Positions 54,149-62,684 are shown, numbered from the stretch's first letter. The stretch is DNA of 64,000 nt from Enterococcus raffinosus (GCF_001886185.1 NZ_JXLA01000003.1:62001-126000); one strand, 5' to 3'. Program-made: numbers and translations. Notes: generated from the sequence alone by a model not told the origin.

Positions 54149-54667
54149 ATGGAAAGAAAATCTAGCTTTAGTTGGCCTTATTTTCTAATGGGCATCCTTT
54201 TTATTCTCGTTGCTTTAGCCTCATTTAGAGATCCCCAAAGCAGCTTACTTGCAATTGTTTATATTTTTGCGCTTTCCGCAATTTTAAAAGGTGTCTTCGA
54301 ATTATTCTTTAGACGGAAAATCCATGAATTTACAAATCAAAAATCAACACTTTTAATCGTTCTCGGTGTCTTTGATTTATTGGTTGGTATTTTCTTCTTA
54401 TTTAATATCTCTGCCGGATTAATCGCTTTGCCTTTTGTCTTTGCGATTTGGTTCTTAGTTGATTCTATCGTGGCTCTATTGACCGCAGGAATTTATAGGC
54501 TTGAGAGTACGGGGTATTACTGGTTCCACATCATTCTTAATGTCATCGGAGTTATTCTAGGTTTCATGCTTTTATTTAACCCAGTAACTTCAGCATTAAC
54601 ACTCGCTTTCTTAGTCGGCTTCTACTTTATGATGGCTGGTATATCACTGATCGCCTATGCATTTTAA
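54149..54667 (+). CDS. HdeD/DUF308-family membrane protein
   Basis: A 172-residue protein with six short membrane helices in pairs. Typical HdeD-type segments are FLMGILFILVALASF, LLIVLGVFDLLVGIFFLFN and MLLFNPVTSALTLAFLVGFY. HdeD in E. coli is linked to acid resistance; the role in Gram-positives is not established. The ATG at 54149 follows AAGGAGGTG. It is monocistronic with a terminator. Confidence 0.82.
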   Translation: MERKSSFSWPYFLMGILFILVALASFRDPQSSLLAIVYIFALSAILKGVFELFFRRKIHEFTNQKSTLLIVLGVFDLLVGIFFLFNISAGLIALPFVFAIWFLVDSIVALLTAGIYRLESTGYYWFHIILNVIGVILGFMLLFNPVTSALTLAFLVGFYFMMAGISLIAYAF

Positions 54668-54674
54668 GAACTTT

Positions 54675-54706
54675 AACTGGAGACGCTATCGTCTCTAGTT
54701 TTTTAT
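54675..54706 (+). terminator. Intrinsic terminator
   Basis: ACTGGAGACG pairs with CGTCTCTAGT (one mismatch) around CTAT, followed by six T's. Confidence 0.85.
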
Positions 54707-54797
54707 TGTTTTGAAGCGGCATAAATTTTTTATTTCTGAAAATCTCCTTAATGATTTGTGCTAAAATGATAAGACATTATTTATTTAGGAGGTTCCA

Positions 54798-55689
54798 ATG
54801 AAAAAAGAATCTGGATTGACTTATGGGTTTGGCGCGTATATTATTTGGGGCATCCTGCCGCTTTATTGGAAATTATTAGGAAACGTCGGTGCTGTCGATA
54901 TTTTATTTTACCGAATTATTTGGTCGTTGATTTTTATGACTCTCTACTTAGTCATATTACGAAAAATCCCCTTGTTTATCAAAGAGGTCACAGAGCTTCT
55001 GAAGAGCCGACGCAATACGTTAGCGATCATAATCGCCGCTATCTTTATTTCATTAAACTGGGGAATCTATATCTATACCGTGTCGATTGGTCAAGTGCAG
55101 CAGGCTAGTCTCGGATACTATATTAATCCATTGTTGAATGTACTGGCAGGTGCACTCTATCTAAAAGAACCGCTATCTAAACAGGCAAAGCTTGCTAGTC
55201 TTTCCGCATTAACAGGGGTAGTGCTGCTGACGATTCAAACAGGTGTTTTTCCTTTCAATTCGATCTTCTTGGCCGCTAGCTTCTGCCTATATGGCCTAAC
55301 AAAAAAAACAACTGAAGTTAAGTGCGGCTACTAGTATTACTTTGGAAACCTTGATTATCGCGCCTTTTGGATTGATTTATTTATTCTTTCTTTCACCCAC
55401 GGGATTTATGAACTACTCGTTAAACACAAATTTATTATTGATAGGTGCCGGCATCGTTACGGCGATTCCTTTACTGCTTTTTGCAACGGCCGTAAAAAAA
55501 TTATCTTACATCACTCTTGGCTTCCTACAATATGTTAATCCTACCATTATGCTAGCAATGGCCATCTTTTTATTTCATGAACCGTATGCCTTACCCCAAT
55601 TCATCGCTTTTGCCTTTATCTGGTTAGGTATTCTTATTTTTGTATTAGGCAATCTTATTGACTCACGAAAAAAAGGGATCCGCTTATAA
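54798..55689 (+). pseudogene. rarD: RarD-type EamA transporter, frameshifted
   Basis: The reading frame is split by a net +1 shift. The 5' part (54798-55334, GFGAYIIWGILPLYWKLL and SLGYYINPLLNVL) is typical of RarD. It runs into a stop soon after a run of eight A's (55301-55308). The remainder continues in the next frame to 55689 (LETLIIAPFGLIYLF, FLQYVNPTIMLAMAIFLFHE). Removing one A gives a continuous ten-helix protein of about 296 residues through LTKKQLKLSAATSITLETL. The 5' start is good (AGGAGG). Either a slippage mutation, reversible in principle, or a sequencing error in the homopolymer. RarD proteins are drug/metabolite transporters. Confidence 0.88.
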
Positions 55690-55710
55690 TAGGCGATCCC
55701 TTTCTTTTTA
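55675..55710 (+). terminator. Intrinsic terminator of rarD
   Basis: GGGATC (55675-55680) pairs with GATCCC (55695-55700), followed by TTTCTTTTT. Confidence 0.7.
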
Positions 55711-55731
55711 CTCTGTTTTCAAGCAGATGTT

Positions 55732-55896
55732 TTAATAATTAAACTCATGCACGACTTCTCCTGATTTAAATACTTTACTTGCTTTGACTATTCCATAATT
55801 CGTTGCATAACAGAGCGCCTCCCGATGTGTCTCAAACGTTTCCTCGATCATTTCCCCTACGATCGTTTTCACCTGAACTACATATTGATACTCCAT
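55732..55896 (-). CDS. Small soluble protein, unknown
   Basis: A 54-residue protein beginning MEYQYVVQVKTIVGEMIEE, with alternating hydrophobic residues suggesting a small beta-rich fold and ending VKASKVFKSGEVVHEFNY. The ATG at 55896 follows GGGGA by six bases; a longer version from 55923 lacks a site. No family recognised. Confidence 0.5.
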   Translation of the reverse strand: MEYQYVVQVKTIVGEMIEETFETHREALCYATNYGIVKASKVFKSGEVVHEFNY

Positions 55897-56215
55897 ATTT
55901 CGTCCCCATTTCTTTTCAACCATCATCTACTTAAAACGTCAACTAGTTTATATTTTTATCATACCTAGCTTTTCTTAGAGATTCAATAACATATGTTATA
56001 TTTCCTAACATAATAGTAAAGTTTTTTCAAAAAGAAGACAACCAACGTCACATTTAGTTACATGGTTATGACTTGTACTCAAAAAGGAGCTTGTGAGAGA
56101 AGTGGCCAGTTTCAAAAAATTTCGGCTTATTTCCCCGAAGAATTGGCTTATGGAACACCGTTTATTCAAAAAAAGAGGTGTGACAGGTCTTTTGTCACAC
56201 CTCCTCACAGAAGAT
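55897..56215. other. Intergenic region with a terminator
   Basis: About 320 bases between two minus-strand genes. It holds the terminator of the 2-hydroxyacid dehydrogenase gene (56168-56203) and probably the promoter of the small gene at 55732. No other gene is supported. Confidence 0.5.
56168..56203 (-). terminator. Intrinsic terminator
   Basis: GAGGTGTGACA pairs with TGTCACACCTC around a seven-base loop, then seven T's on the minus strand. Confidence 0.92.
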
Positions 56216-57115
56216 TTAGTTATTCTTTTGAAATTCTTCGATATTTTGGATTACTTTTTGCGCTAAACGTACTTTTGCCATTGAGGTTAGACCTGCATTT
56301 GTTTTACCTGCAAAAACATTCGGCAACCCAATCACTTCCTCACCCAAACCAGCTTCAGTATCACTGAAAGCATAGTTTCCTGGCTGGTCTAACCATTTTC
56401 TTAGTGCAGATACCTCGTGTGAAGGAGCAATCGAAACATTCATCAAAATTTTCCCATTGCCAAATTTTTGAAATACTGCTTCATCTAATAAAACGACATT
56501 TTTATTCAAACATGTAATTAAAATATCTACTTCGTCTAACAGCTTATCCAAAGGCAAGTACGCCATTCCGACTTCTTCTTCCATTTCAGGTTTACGCGTT
56601 CGACTATAGTAATTGACATCCATCCCAAAGAAATTCATTGTTCGCGCTAGTAAACTGCCGACGGTGCCCATTCCAACAATCCCGACTTTCACATCTGTCA
56701 GTTCCATAGGTTCATCTTTCCACATCGCTGATCCACGTCCTTGTAATAAACGAACCAATTCGCTGATCGCGTATTCTTTTACGCCTTCATCCCCGTAATC
56801 CCGTACACCTGTTACAACGATTCCTTTCTTCTCCGCGTGACGAATATCAACATTTGCATTTTCTGGTGCATACAAACTTGCGCAAATTCCGATATAGCGA
56901 ATGTTGGGACAAGCATCCAAAACTTCCTTATCAATAAAACTTGTAAAGCTTAACATTACACAATCTGCATCACCGATACGGTCAATGATGACTGCGGACT
57001 CAGTTGGAATATCTTCATAAAAAATCGCTTCTTCCGCAAATTCCTTTAACTTTTCATCCCATTCCGGCAATAACTTGGTTGGTTCGATTGCCACCATCTT
57101 CTTAAATTTTATCAT
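56216..57115 (-). CDS. D-2-hydroxyacid dehydrogenase family protein lacking catalytic residues
   Basis: A 299-residue NAD-binding protein of the D-isomer 2-hydroxyacid dehydrogenase fold. The Rossmann motif is VGIVGMGTVGSLLARTM near residue 147, followed by the YYSRTRKP specificity segment. The usual catalytic Arg motif (N-x-x-R-G) reads NVSIAPS, the Glu region reads DTEAGLGEE, and the usual PHIAG histidine region reads AGKTNAG. So Arg and His of the triad appear absent. It may have lost dehydrogenase activity or use another chemistry. The start follows TAGGAGG. It lies next to the mannitol-type operon but has its own terminator. Confidence 0.78.
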   Translation of the reverse strand: MIKFKKMVAIEPTKLLPEWDEKLKEFAEEAIFYEDIPTESAVIIDRIGDADCVMLSFTSFIDKEVLDACPNIRYIGICASLYAPENANVDIRHAEKKGIVVTGVRDYGDEGVKEYAISELVRLLQGRGSAMWKDEPMELTDVKVGIVGMGTVGSLLARTMNFFGMDVNYYSRTRKPEMEEEVGMAYLPLDKLLDEVDILITCLNKNVVLLDEAVFQKFGNGKILMNVSIAPSHEVSALRKWLDQPGNYAFSDTEAGLGEEVIGLPNVFAGKTNAGLTSMAKVRLAQKVIQNIEEFQKNN

Positions 57116-57261
57116 GTCAGCCTCCTAGATAATCGTATTCACTTCATGATACGACCTGTGAATTTTCACGTCAACGAAAATCAATTATCGAAAGGAATAG
57201 CTGCTTATTTGAGAGCCTTCCTTGGTATTCTGCTTCGTTTAATAACGATTTTCTTCCTATA

Positions 57262-57290
57262 ATAAAACACCGATAAAATTTTACCGGTGT
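57262..57290 (-). terminator. Intrinsic terminator of the hexitol operon
   Basis: ACACCGGTAAA pairs with TTTATCGGTGT (one G-U) on the minus strand, followed by TTTATT, eight bases past the mtlA stop. Confidence 0.7.
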
Positions 57291-57297
57291 CATGCTT

Positions 57298-58743
57298 TTA
57301 CTCTTTCGTTTTAGCTGCAACGATTTCATCGACTAATTGGTCGATTGCTGGATCCTGCAAATAATTCTTCAACGTAACTATGGTCATTTGTGGATGTGCC
57401 TTACGGGTCCGTTCTTCTAAGTCTCGATGAACGACCACCATGTCACTATCTTTCGGTACGTCTTCGATTCGATAATTTTTGACTTCGATATCGGTGATGC
57501 CCGCTTTTTGCAATTTTTTCTTAAAGGTAGTCGCTCCCATCGCACTGCTGCCCATTCCCGCATCACAAGCAAAGGATACCTTTCTCAAGTTTGCGATTAT
57601 ACTGTTCGCAGACTTGCTGCTTTCACTATTTAGTAACTCTTTTCCTTCTGATTTCATTGCTTTTGATTTTTGAACAGATTCTTCAAAACTTTCATCCTCG
57701 TCGGAAGTCTTATCTGCCTTCAAAATCACCGCAGTGACTAAGAACGAAACAACTGTTGCGATAGCTACTCCTGCAATCACTCCAAAGAAATTGCCGCGAG
57801 GCGTCAAAGCGAGATAAGAAAAAATGGAGCCGGGACTTGGTCCAGCAACTAATCCCACATTCAACAATTGGAAAGTCAGCGTCCCAGCCATTCCCCCTGC
57901 AATCATTGCCAAAATAGTAATCGGTTTCATCAACACGTATGGAAAATACATTTCATGAATCCCACCGAAGAAATGGATGATGATCGCTCCAGGTGCTGTT
58001 CGTTTCGCTACTTTCTTTCCAAAGAAAGAATAGGCTAAAAGTAAGCCTAAACCTGGTCCAGGGTTGGATGCCACCATGAAATAAATGGATTTTCCAGCTT
58101 CTAAGGTTTGCTGCATTCCTAATGGATAATAGACTCCTTGGTCGATTACATTGTTCAAAAACAACACTTTTGCCGGCTCATTGATCAACGAAAGCAACGG
58201 AAGGAACCCCGTCGAAACTAACGCTTCAATCGCGCTCGTTACAAATTGATTCGCCGATTGGATCGTTGGGCCGATCACCAAATAAGACAAACACATCAAA
58301 ATAAAACCAATAATACCAATCGAAAAATTGTTCACGACCATTTCAAAGCCTGCAGGGATTTTTCCATCTAGAAAGTCATCCGTTTTCTTCATGATCCAAC
58401 CGCCCAATGGTCCAATCACCATGGCCCCCATGAACATCGGGATATCTGAACCGATAATCAAACCGATGGTTCCAATAGAACCCAATACTGCACCACGATG
58501 ACCTCCAATCATGCGGCCGCCAGTATATGCTAGTAGTAATGGCAATAAGTAACTAACCGTCGGACTAACCAATTCATTTAATGATTCATTTGGAAACCAA
58601 CCTGTTGGAATGAACAACGCGGTCGCGATCCCCCATGCAATAAATGCGCCGATGTTTGGTAAAACCATATTCGTTAAAAATCCGCCAAATGCCTGGACTC
58701 TCGCCCGCATTGATACTTGTTTCCCTTCATTCGTTACATCCAT
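57298..58743 (-). CDS. mtlA: PTS mannitol-type transporter EIICB
   Basis: A 481-residue PTS permease. The EIIC domain (about residues 12-345) has NMVLPNIGAFIAWGI, LLLAYTGGRMIGG, SNPGPGLGLLLAY and the substrate-site GGIHEMYFPYVLM. A linker leads to EIIB (about 385-481) with the phosphocysteine in ACDAGMGSSAMGA. The sequence follows MtlA of E. coli closely, without the fused EIIA. It is last in its operon, after the EIIA and dehydrogenase genes. The neighbouring SIS and epimerase genes leave room for a substrate other than mannitol. Confidence 0.9.
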   Translation of the reverse strand: MDVTNEGKQVSMRARVQAFGGFLTNMVLPNIGAFIAWGIATALFIPTGWFPNESLNELVSPTVSYLLPLLLAYTGGRMIGGHRGAVLGSIGTIGLIIGSDIPMFMGAMVIGPLGGWIMKKTDDFLDGKIPAGFEMVVNNFSIGIIGFILMCLSYLVIGPTIQSANQFVTSAIEALVSTGFLPLLSLINEPAKVLFLNNVIDQGVYYPLGMQQTLEAGKSIYFMVASNPGPGLGLLLAYSFFGKKVAKRTAPGAIIIHFFGGIHEMYFPYVLMKPITILAMIAGGMAGTLTFQLLNVGLVAGPSPGSIFSYLALTPRGNFFGVIAGVAIATVVSFLVTAVILKADKTSDEDESFEESVQKSKAMKSEGKELLNSESSKSANSIIANLRKVSFACDAGMGSSAMGATTFKKKLQKAGITDIEVKNYRIEDVPKDSDMVVVHRDLEERTRKAHPQMTIVTLKNYLQDPAIDQLVDEIVAAKTKE

Positions 58744-58756
58744 TTCCTTCTCTCCT

Positions 58757-59188
58757 TTATTCCTTAACCAAATCCAACAACGCTTGTTCTGTCTCTACCT
58801 CAAATAATTTCTGATATAATTTCTCATCACTTAATAACTCGCCTAAGTTTGCGATTAACTCTAAATGTCCGTCCGGTGAATCTGACGAAAGGGTAAATAA
58901 AACTTTTACAGGTTCGTCTCCAGGAAATAGTACTGGCTGATCCAAATGTAAAAACGTCATTCCAATACCATTGCTGCCGGCTTCTGGTCGTGCATGGGGC
59001 ATCGCCACTTGAGGCAATAGAATAATGTAGTTGCCGTTGTCCAATACATTTTGGATCATCGCGTCTATATAGGCTTCTTCGATAATTCCTTGCGCTAAAA
59101 GCGGCTTCGCTCCTAGTCGAATGGCTTCTTGCCATGACCCAACCGTTTCAACAAATTTTGTATTCCCTGTTAATTGCTCTTTTAACAT
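58757..59188 (-). CDS. mtlF: PTS EIIA component, mannitol/fructose/ascorbate type
   Basis: A 143-residue EIIA that passes phosphate from HPr to the EIIB domain. The phosphorylated His is in VAMPHARPEAGSNG near residue 68. The wording ILLPQVAMPHARPE is also common in the ascorbate UlaC-type EIIA, so the mtlF label rests partly on context. AGGAGG precedes the ATG; the EIICB gene follows after 13 bases. Confidence 0.85.
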   Translation of the reverse strand: MLKEQLTGNTKFVETVGSWQEAIRLGAKPLLAQGIIEEAYIDAMIQNVLDNGNYIILLPQVAMPHARPEAGSNGIGMTFLHLDQPVLFPGDEPVKVLFTLSSDSPDGHLELIANLGELLSDEKLYQKLFEVETEQALLDLVKE

Positions 59189-59197
59189 TTGTTCCTC

Positions 59198-60343
59198 CTA
59201 TACCAGTGTTGCCGTCTCATAAGCGGCAATCACTTCTTCAAGCAACGCTCCATCTAGTTTAGAAATCGTCTTGATCGTAGCTGCTAATCCCTCTTCTTCA
59301 ATCATCTCAGCCAGCTTGTCAGCCTCTGGATCAGCAGCGTTTCGATAATGGTAACCTGCTGCGATTACTTTGACACCTGATTCATGAGCGAGTTTCAAGT
59401 CTGCTAGCTTTTCCGTTGGAGCAACTAAGCGATCAGTTGGACCTAATTTTCTGATGGGTGAACCGCCAACACGGGAAATCTCATCTGAAAGCTTCTGATT
59501 GCCCTGTCGCTTCAGTGTTTTTTCAATAAAACCCGTCAGCTCTTCCCGATCAAACTGGTATTCCTGCACAAAATATTCCAAATTCTCTGCTAAAAACTGA
59601 TTGACCACCTGTAGAATAGCTTGATCTTGAATGGCTGTTTGAACCGTTTGATACTTTTTCAAGGCTCCCAGATAGGCAATTGCGGCATGGGCGGCGTTGA
59701 CAATATACAGTTTTCGCTCGATATACGGCTGCATCTCATCGACTAAAACCACTTTTTTGAGCTCATAGGGGGTTGCCGGATCAAGTTGTTGCCGATTGAT
59801 TACCCATTCAAAGTACGGCTCTACAACAGCAATTGATTTTCCATTAACTGTTTTTCCAAGGGATTGCCGATCAATAGCCGTATTCACAAAATAAGCAAAC
59901 TGGTTGAAGCTTATTTTCTCCTCTTCTGACAGCAACTCATAGACTTTATTTTTCAAGCTATCACTGGCATTGATGACATTTTCATTAGCCAAAATATTGA
60001 TGCTGCACTTCTGTTCAAAACGTTTCCTTAGCCCCTTTGTGATCACTGGAGCGATCTTTGCCAGATTATTCGCACCCACGGAAGTAGTTAAAATATCTGC
60101 TTCTTCAATCGCTGAAACCACTTTATCCGTTTCAGTCAAACTATTCAGCGCTGTCACCTGATCCACAAAATCCCTTGACGCATTTTCATCAATGATCTCA
60201 ACCAAATAGCCGTCGTCTTGATTCAATTGTTGAATCAGTTCTTCATTTGTATCAACGAAACAAACCTCAAAATCATTTTGATGTAAGAGCTGACCGATAA
60301 ATCCCCGACCGATATTCCCTGCGCCAAAATGTACTGCTTTCAT
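59198..60343 (-). CDS. mtlD: Mannitol-1-phosphate 5-dehydrogenase-like enzyme
   Basis: A 381-residue polyol-phosphate dehydrogenase. The N-terminal NAD site is AVHFGAGNIGRGFIGQLL; the catalytic region holds the LANENVINAS stretch, FVNTAIDR and the NAAHAAIAYLG motif with the active-site Lys upstream. It oxidises mannitol 1-phosphate to fructose 6-phosphate in known members. The ATG at 60343 is chosen over a GTG nine bases earlier, because AGGTG lies at the right distance. The SIS gene ends ten bases before it. Confidence 0.92.
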   Translation of the reverse strand: MKAVHFGAGNIGRGFIGQLLHQNDFEVCFVDTNEELIQQLNQDDGYLVEIIDENASRDFVDQVTALNSLTETDKVVSAIEEADILTTSVGANNLAKIAPVITKGLRKRFEQKCSINILANENVINASDSLKNKVYELLSEEEKISFNQFAYFVNTAIDRQSLGKTVNGKSIAVVEPYFEWVINRQQLDPATPYELKKVVLVDEMQPYIERKLYIVNAAHAAIAYLGALKKYQTVQTAIQDQAILQVVNQFLAENLEYFVQEYQFDREELTGFIEKTLKRQGNQKLSDEISRVGGSPIRKLGPTDRLVAPTEKLADLKLAHESGVKVIAAGYHYRNAADPEADKLAEMIEEEGLAATIKTISKLDGALLEEVIAAYETATLV

Positions 60344-60352
60344 CCTCTTCAC

Positions 60353-60916
60353 CTACTCTAAATTGGCATGATACTGCCATAAACTATGCATATCAATCGC
60401 TTTTTCCTCCACCATCATCAAGGCGATACTATCCCCTAGTAAAAGAAGGCATTGTTCAAATAGACTCGTCATTGGTTGAACGGAAGGTATCTCACCTGGC
60501 AAAGCCAATTTTGTTTGAACCGGTATTCGGATAAAAAAATCCGTGTACTCTTTCATTGAGCTATTTCCGTTCGACCCAATATGTGCCACCGTTGCTTTAA
60601 AGCTTTTCGCTTTTCTTGCAATCGCTAACGGAAATGAGCTCTCGCCACTGCCAGATCCAACAATTAACAGATCCTTTTCGGTGATTGCCGGCTCGGTAAT
60701 TTGTCCTACCACCACTGTTTGAACCCCTAAATGCGCCAAACGCTTCGCAATGCCTTCTAACGATAGCAATACACGACCGACACCAACGAAAAATACCCGT
60801 TCGGCCTTTTCAATTTCCGCAACAAGCTCTTCTACTTCTTCTACGGCAATATTATCTAAAGTCGCTGCAATCTCATTGACGATTTTCTGTTCTACACTTT
60901 TAAACCCCAACGTCAT
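60353..60916 (-). CDS. SIS-domain isomerase, 6-phospho-3-hexuloisomerase-like
   Basis: A 187-residue SIS protein. The sugar-phosphate-binding loop appears as GVGRVLLSLEGIAKRLAHLG and GSGSGESSFPLAIARKA, with VQPMTSLFEQ and the C-terminal HANLE typical of the HxlB group. HxlB interconverts 3-hexulose 6-phosphate and fructose 6-phosphate. In ribulose-monophosphate organisms it partners a synthase. Here it partners a 3-epimerase-like protein and a hexitol-phosphate dehydrogenase instead. GGGAGG precedes the ATG. Substrate uncertain. Confidence 0.85.
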   Translation of the reverse strand: MTLGFKSVEQKIVNEIAATLDNIAVEEVEELVAEIEKAERVFFVGVGRVLLSLEGIAKRLAHLGVQTVVVGQITEPAITEKDLLIVGSGSGESSFPLAIARKAKSFKATVAHIGSNGNSSMKEYTDFFIRIPVQTKLALPGEIPSVQPMTSLFEQCLLLLGDSIALMMVEEKAIDMHSLWQYHANLE

Positions 60917-60923
60917 TTCCTCC

Positions 60924-61619
60924 CTATCTGACTAAAACTGATTTATTCACTGCTTCAGACAATAATTGACGATTTTCTGTCAACGTATTTCCTGCAATGA
61001 ACAGGCTTGTACTTCCTAACACCAAGTTTGTCGCACCCGCATCTAACAAATCTGGAATTGTTGCTAGTGAAACGCGCCCATCCACTTGAAGATCAACCGC
61101 TAATTCTTGCGTATCAATCAACCTACGAAGATCAGCAATTTTCTTTAAGGCGTAAGGAATCTGCTTCTCTGCCTTATTCGTCGCAAAGCCGGGATTAATC
61201 AACATTAAACACACACGATCAATCTCGGGTAAAATATAATCCAAAACATTTAGCGGTGTTGCCGGATTCAACGCTACCCCAACTTTTGTCCCTGTATTCT
61301 TGATTAATTGAATATAGCGATCAATATGTAAGCTCGTTTCCTGATGGAAAGTGATTCCTTCAACACCAACCTTCAGCATCTCACCAATAAAAAATTCATT
61401 ATCATTTGACATGATATGCACATCAAAGGCCATCGTTGTGATTTCCCGCATTCGCTTGATTGTCTCTATTCCCAAAGGCATGCTTGGGCTAAACGACCCA
61501 TCGATAACATCGATATGCAAAGTATCCATACCGACAGCTTCTAACTCACTGATACTTTTTTCTAGATTCACCAAATCGCTGCACATGATTGAAGGCGATA
61601 AAATGATTTTCTTTTTCAT
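60924..61619 (-). CDS. Ribulose-phosphate 3-epimerase family protein (AlsE-like)
   Basis: A 231-residue TIM barrel of the pentulose/hexulose 3-epimerase family. Motifs are LSPSIMCSDL, HIDVIDGSFSPSMPLG with metal-binding His and Asp, FDVHIMSND and LQVDGRVSLATIP with the catalytic Asp, then the phosphate-binding VLGSTSLF. Several substitutions compared with housekeeping Rpe fit the D-allulose 6-phosphate epimerase (AlsE) branch. The ATG at 61619 follows GAGGAG. It is the first gene of the operon, behind a strong promoter. Confidence 0.83.
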   Translation of the reverse strand: MKKKIILSPSIMCSDLVNLEKSISELEAVGMDTLHIDVIDGSFSPSMPLGIETIKRMREITTMAFDVHIMSNDNEFFIGEMLKVGVEGITFHQETSLHIDRYIQLIKNTGTKVGVALNPATPLNVLDYILPEIDRVCLMLINPGFATNKAEKQIPYALKKIADLRRLIDTQELAVDLQVDGRVSLATIPDLLDAGATNLVLGSTSLFIAGNTLTENRQLLSEAVNKSVLVR

Positions 61620-61690
61620 AAATGTTCTCCTCATTCGTTTTAATGACACTACTATTCAATTGAACATTCTGCAGATTGTAATTGAAAGGT

Positions 61691-61736
61691 CTTGTAAACG
61701 TTGGTCATTAGTAAAACAGTGACCTTCATTTACAAG
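61691..61736 (-). promoter_or_regulatory. Nested inverted repeat at the operon start
   Basis: CTTGTAAA (61691-61698) and TTTACAAG (61729-61736) enclose GGTCA (61703-61707) and TGACC (61720-61724). It begins right after the -10 box of the minus-strand promoter, so it covers the transcription start and could be an operator or a leader hairpin. Confidence 0.55.
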
Positions 61737-61739
61737 CTC

Positions 61740-61768
61740 ATTGTAACCGCTTAACAAATGCAAGTCAA
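61740..61768 (-). promoter_or_regulatory. Sigma-A promoter of the hexitol operon
   Basis: On the minus strand TTGACT (61768-61763), a 17-base spacer and TACAAT (61745-61740); both boxes match five of six positions. A cre-like TGTTAAGCGGTTACA overlaps the spacer, with two mismatches. Confidence 0.78.
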
Positions 61769-61809
61769 CACAAACATGCAAATAAATTAATTTTATTTGC
61801 ATGTTTGTG
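61769..61809. promoter_or_regulatory. 18-bp perfect palindrome, likely DeoR operator
   Basis: CACAAACATGCAAATAAA (61769-61786) and its exact reverse complement (61792-61809) flank a TTAAT centre. It abuts the -35 box of the operon and lies about 90 bases from the DeoR start. There is no T-run, so it is not a terminator. Confidence 0.75.
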
Positions 61810-61898
61810 CACGTTAGCTCGTATAACTCTAGATAACATTGACATAAAAACGCATACATGGCATGATAAACAGGAGAAAACAAGAAGGAGTGCGCAAG

Positions 61899-62648
61899 AT
61901 GTTAAAAGAAGAACGTCACCAGAAAATTGTCGATCTATTAAATATTGAACAAAAAGTTATCGCCAGCGATTTAAGCCAGCGATTCAACGTTTCAGAAGAT
62001 ACAATTCGTCGTGATTTGAAGGAATTAGATGGACAAGGTCTTTTAAAAAGAGTCCATAGCGGGGCTTTACGTGTAGGTCCTCCCATTACGGATTTTAATT
62101 ATCGAGAAACTGTAGCTAGTGAACGAAAGAAAGAGTTAGCACAGAAAGCACTGCCCTTTCTAAAAGAAGACTCCGTGATCATTATTGATGGCAGTACAAC
62201 AAACTTAGCTTTAGCCAAAGAAATCCCACAAGATTTCCGAGCAACCATTATTACGAACAGCCCTCCGATCGCTATCGAATTGGCGCAGCATTCGAATATC
62301 GAAATCATAAACATTGGCGGTGTTTTTTATAAGCAATCCATGATTAACATCGGTGTGCAAGCCTACAAGCAGCTGAGAAATATTCGTGCCGATCTTTACA
62401 TTATGGGGATCTATAATCTTGATATAGATGCCGGAACCAGTGTCCCGACTACGCAGGAATCTGAAATAAAAAGAGAAATGATCCGTATCTCTACTGAAGT
62501 TCTTGGAATGATTACGAATGACAAATTTGGAACAATCAGCAACCATATTGTGGGACCGGTTGACGACCTCACTTATTTAATTTCTGAGGAAATTCCAGAT
62601 AAGGTGCGTAAGGAATACAATAAGCAAAAAATTGTTCTGATCGATTAA
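61899..62648 (+). CDS. DeoR-family transcriptional regulator
   Basis: A 249-residue regulator. The N-terminal helix-turn-helix reads ERHQKIVDLLNIEQ, VSEDTIRRDLKEL and GLLKRVHSGAL; the C-terminal sensor domain has IIDGSTTNLALAKEI and TDKF-like TNDKFG. DeoR proteins sense phosphorylated sugars and usually repress. The ATG at 61899 follows AAGGAG; an earlier in-frame ATG has no site. It diverges from the hexitol operon, with palindromes between. The typical PTS-dependent mannitol activator MtlR is absent. Confidence 0.92.
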   Translation: MLKEERHQKIVDLLNIEQKVIASDLSQRFNVSEDTIRRDLKELDGQGLLKRVHSGALRVGPPITDFNYRETVASERKKELAQKALPFLKEDSVIIIDGSTTNLALAKEIPQDFRATIITNSPPIAIELAQHSNIEIINIGGVFYKQSMINIGVQAYKQLRNIRADLYIMGIYNLDIDAGTSVPTTQESEIKREMIRISTEVLGMITNDKFGTISNHIVGPVDDLTYLISEEIPDKVRKEYNKQKIVLID

Positions 62649-62650
62649 CT

Positions 62651-62684
62651 AAAAAAAGATGACCAGATTCGGTCATCTTTTTTT
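62651..62684. terminator. Bidirectional intrinsic terminator
   Basis: AAAAAAAGATGACC pairs exactly with GGTCATCTTTTTTT around AGATTC, between the convergent DeoR and dapF genes. Confidence 0.95.

Noticed and set aside
56062..56367. 101-codon open frame on the plus strand
   Set aside because: It crosses the terminator at 56168-56203 and runs antisense into the dehydrogenase gene.
61769..61809. Intrinsic terminator in the DeoR/hexitol divergent region
   Set aside because: The palindrome is perfect but has no T-run and lies upstream of both promoters, where a terminator would have nothing to stop.
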